Source: Paludibacter sp. (GTDB lineage Bacteria; Bacteroidota; Bacteroidia; Bacteroidales; Paludibacteraceae). Taken from it: a stretch of DNA of 5,451 nt. Position numbers and translations under genes: made by a program. The stretch covers positions 1 through 5,451 of the forward strand of contig JAQTOL010000246.1 of the NCBI GenBank assembly GCA_028748945.1, written 5' to 3'. Shown one piece after another: positions 5,179 to 5,451 of the stretch; position 1 is the first letter of the stretch, and each line of letters opens with the position of its first letter. Under the pieces are notes generated by a model that ran no database searches, was not told the DNA's origin, and saw only the letters and a program-made list of their open reading frames with translations.

Positions 5179-5345
5179 TGTTTACCTGCTGCATGTTTGT
5201 TTATTGATTCCCCATTAACGGCGTCAACCTTCTCAAGTATTGCAATTTTAGCAAAATGATTCCTTCGGATACCTGTTTTTTTACAGGCTAATGCGAATTT
5301 CTCATGATCGTCAGGGGAGAGTTTGATTGATACGGTTTTATCCAT
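5175..5345 (-). CDS. Small ribbon-helix-helix-like protein (56 aa)
   Basis: Fifty-six residues with the layout of the Arc/CopG/MetJ fold: strand KTVSIKLS (3-10), helix PDDHEKFALACKKTG (11-25), a turn at about IRRN (26-29), and helix HFAKIAILEKVDAV (30-43), followed by a polar tail. In that fold the alternating strand residues enter the DNA major groove and the protein acts as a dimer. ATG 5345 is the only usable start, because ATG 5349 runs into a stop after three codons. No good Shine-Dalgarno site precedes it. The stop overlaps the next start by four bases. As the first gene of the ParB/PAPS operon it is a candidate autoregulator, possibly acting at the palindrome near 5384. Fold assignment rests on pattern alone. 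Confidence 0.75.
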   Translation of the reverse strand: MDKTVSIKLSPDDHEKFALACKKTGIRRNHFAKIAILEKVDAVNGESINKHAAGKQ

Positions 5346-5375
5346 ACATTGTCAAATATAATAAAAAATTACAAT

Positions 5376-5392
5376 AAAATATTAAATATTTT
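5376..5392. repeat. AT palindrome upstream of the RHH gene (possible operator)
   Basis: AAAATATT (5376-5383) and AATATTTT (5385-5392) form a perfect inverted repeat around a single A, about 30 bases upstream of the RHH start. Its place and symmetry suit an operator for a dimeric repressor, but such repeats arise easily in DNA this AT-rich. No clear -35/-10 pair accompanies it. Confidence 0.3.
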
Positions 5393-5400
5393 TTATTTAT

Positions 5401-5451
5401 AGCCGACCGGATAGGGGGGGGGGTAAAATTTCGGACGTGGAAAAAATTGAT
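5401..5451. other. G10 run in a GC-shifted patch; possible packaging (cos) region
   Basis: After about 50 bases of nearly pure A/T, the composition changes at 5401 to AGCCGACCGGATA, then ten consecutive G (5414-5423), then TAAAATTTCGGACGTGG. I see no gene here. Short G/C-rich patches with G runs occur in cohesive-end regions of phages with P27/HK97-type terminases, usually upstream of terS, and this patch is upstream in the sense of the minus-strand operons. It is more than 2 kb from terS, so the assignment is weak. Confidence 0.25.

Overview
The window looks like part of a tailed double-stranded DNA phage or prophage (Caudoviricetes) of a bacterium. It is moderately AT-rich, most genes sit tightly packed on the minus strand with stop/start overlaps, and the anchors are a P27-type small terminase followed by an HK97-type (Terminase_1) large terminase. 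Shine-Dalgarno sites are of the GGAGG type. Nothing in the sequence identifies the host genus, and no integrase, attachment site, tRNA, insertion sequence or CRISPR array is visible.

Right to left, in the direction of minus-strand transcription: an AT-rich right edge carries a ten-base G run and a near-perfect AT palindrome. Next comes a four-gene operon: a small ribbon-helix-helix protein (5175-5345), an unrecognised 82-residue protein (4930-5178), a ParB/sulfiredoxin-fold protein (4388-4873, TTG start) and a PAPS-reductase/PP-loop protein with an N-terminal zinc-finger-like segment (3529-4404). The last two resemble the IbrB/IbrA pairing. The second minus-strand block is packaging: TerS (2543-3061), TerL (807-2543), a 48-residue protein (645-791), a protein with a CDCNRS motif (379-678), and a gene that runs off the left edge (1-199).

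Between the two blocks lies the one plus-strand module. A good sigma70-type promoter (3110-3138) is followed by about 130 nt of predicted structured RNA that ends in a strong intrinsic terminator (3197-3278). A pyrimidine-rich leader and a 51-codon helix-turn-helix gene (3404-3559) follow. The HTH gene has an excellent ribosome binding site and overlaps the PAPS-reductase gene tail to tail. In the RNA, a 5' hairpin exposes a 10-nt loop, nine bases of which are perfectly complementary to the loop of the terminator hairpin. A third hairpin competes with the 5' arm of the terminator. The RNA could therefore be an independent small RNA with a kissing-loop fold, or a switchable leader controlling the HTH gene. 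This is the most unusual thing in the window.

Likely working together: TerS recognises the packaging site and TerL translocates and cuts DNA. The ParB-like and PAPS-reductase-like proteins form a two-gene unit of unknown chemistry. The RHH and HTH proteins are candidate local regulators. The functions of the remaining small proteins cannot be read from the sequence.
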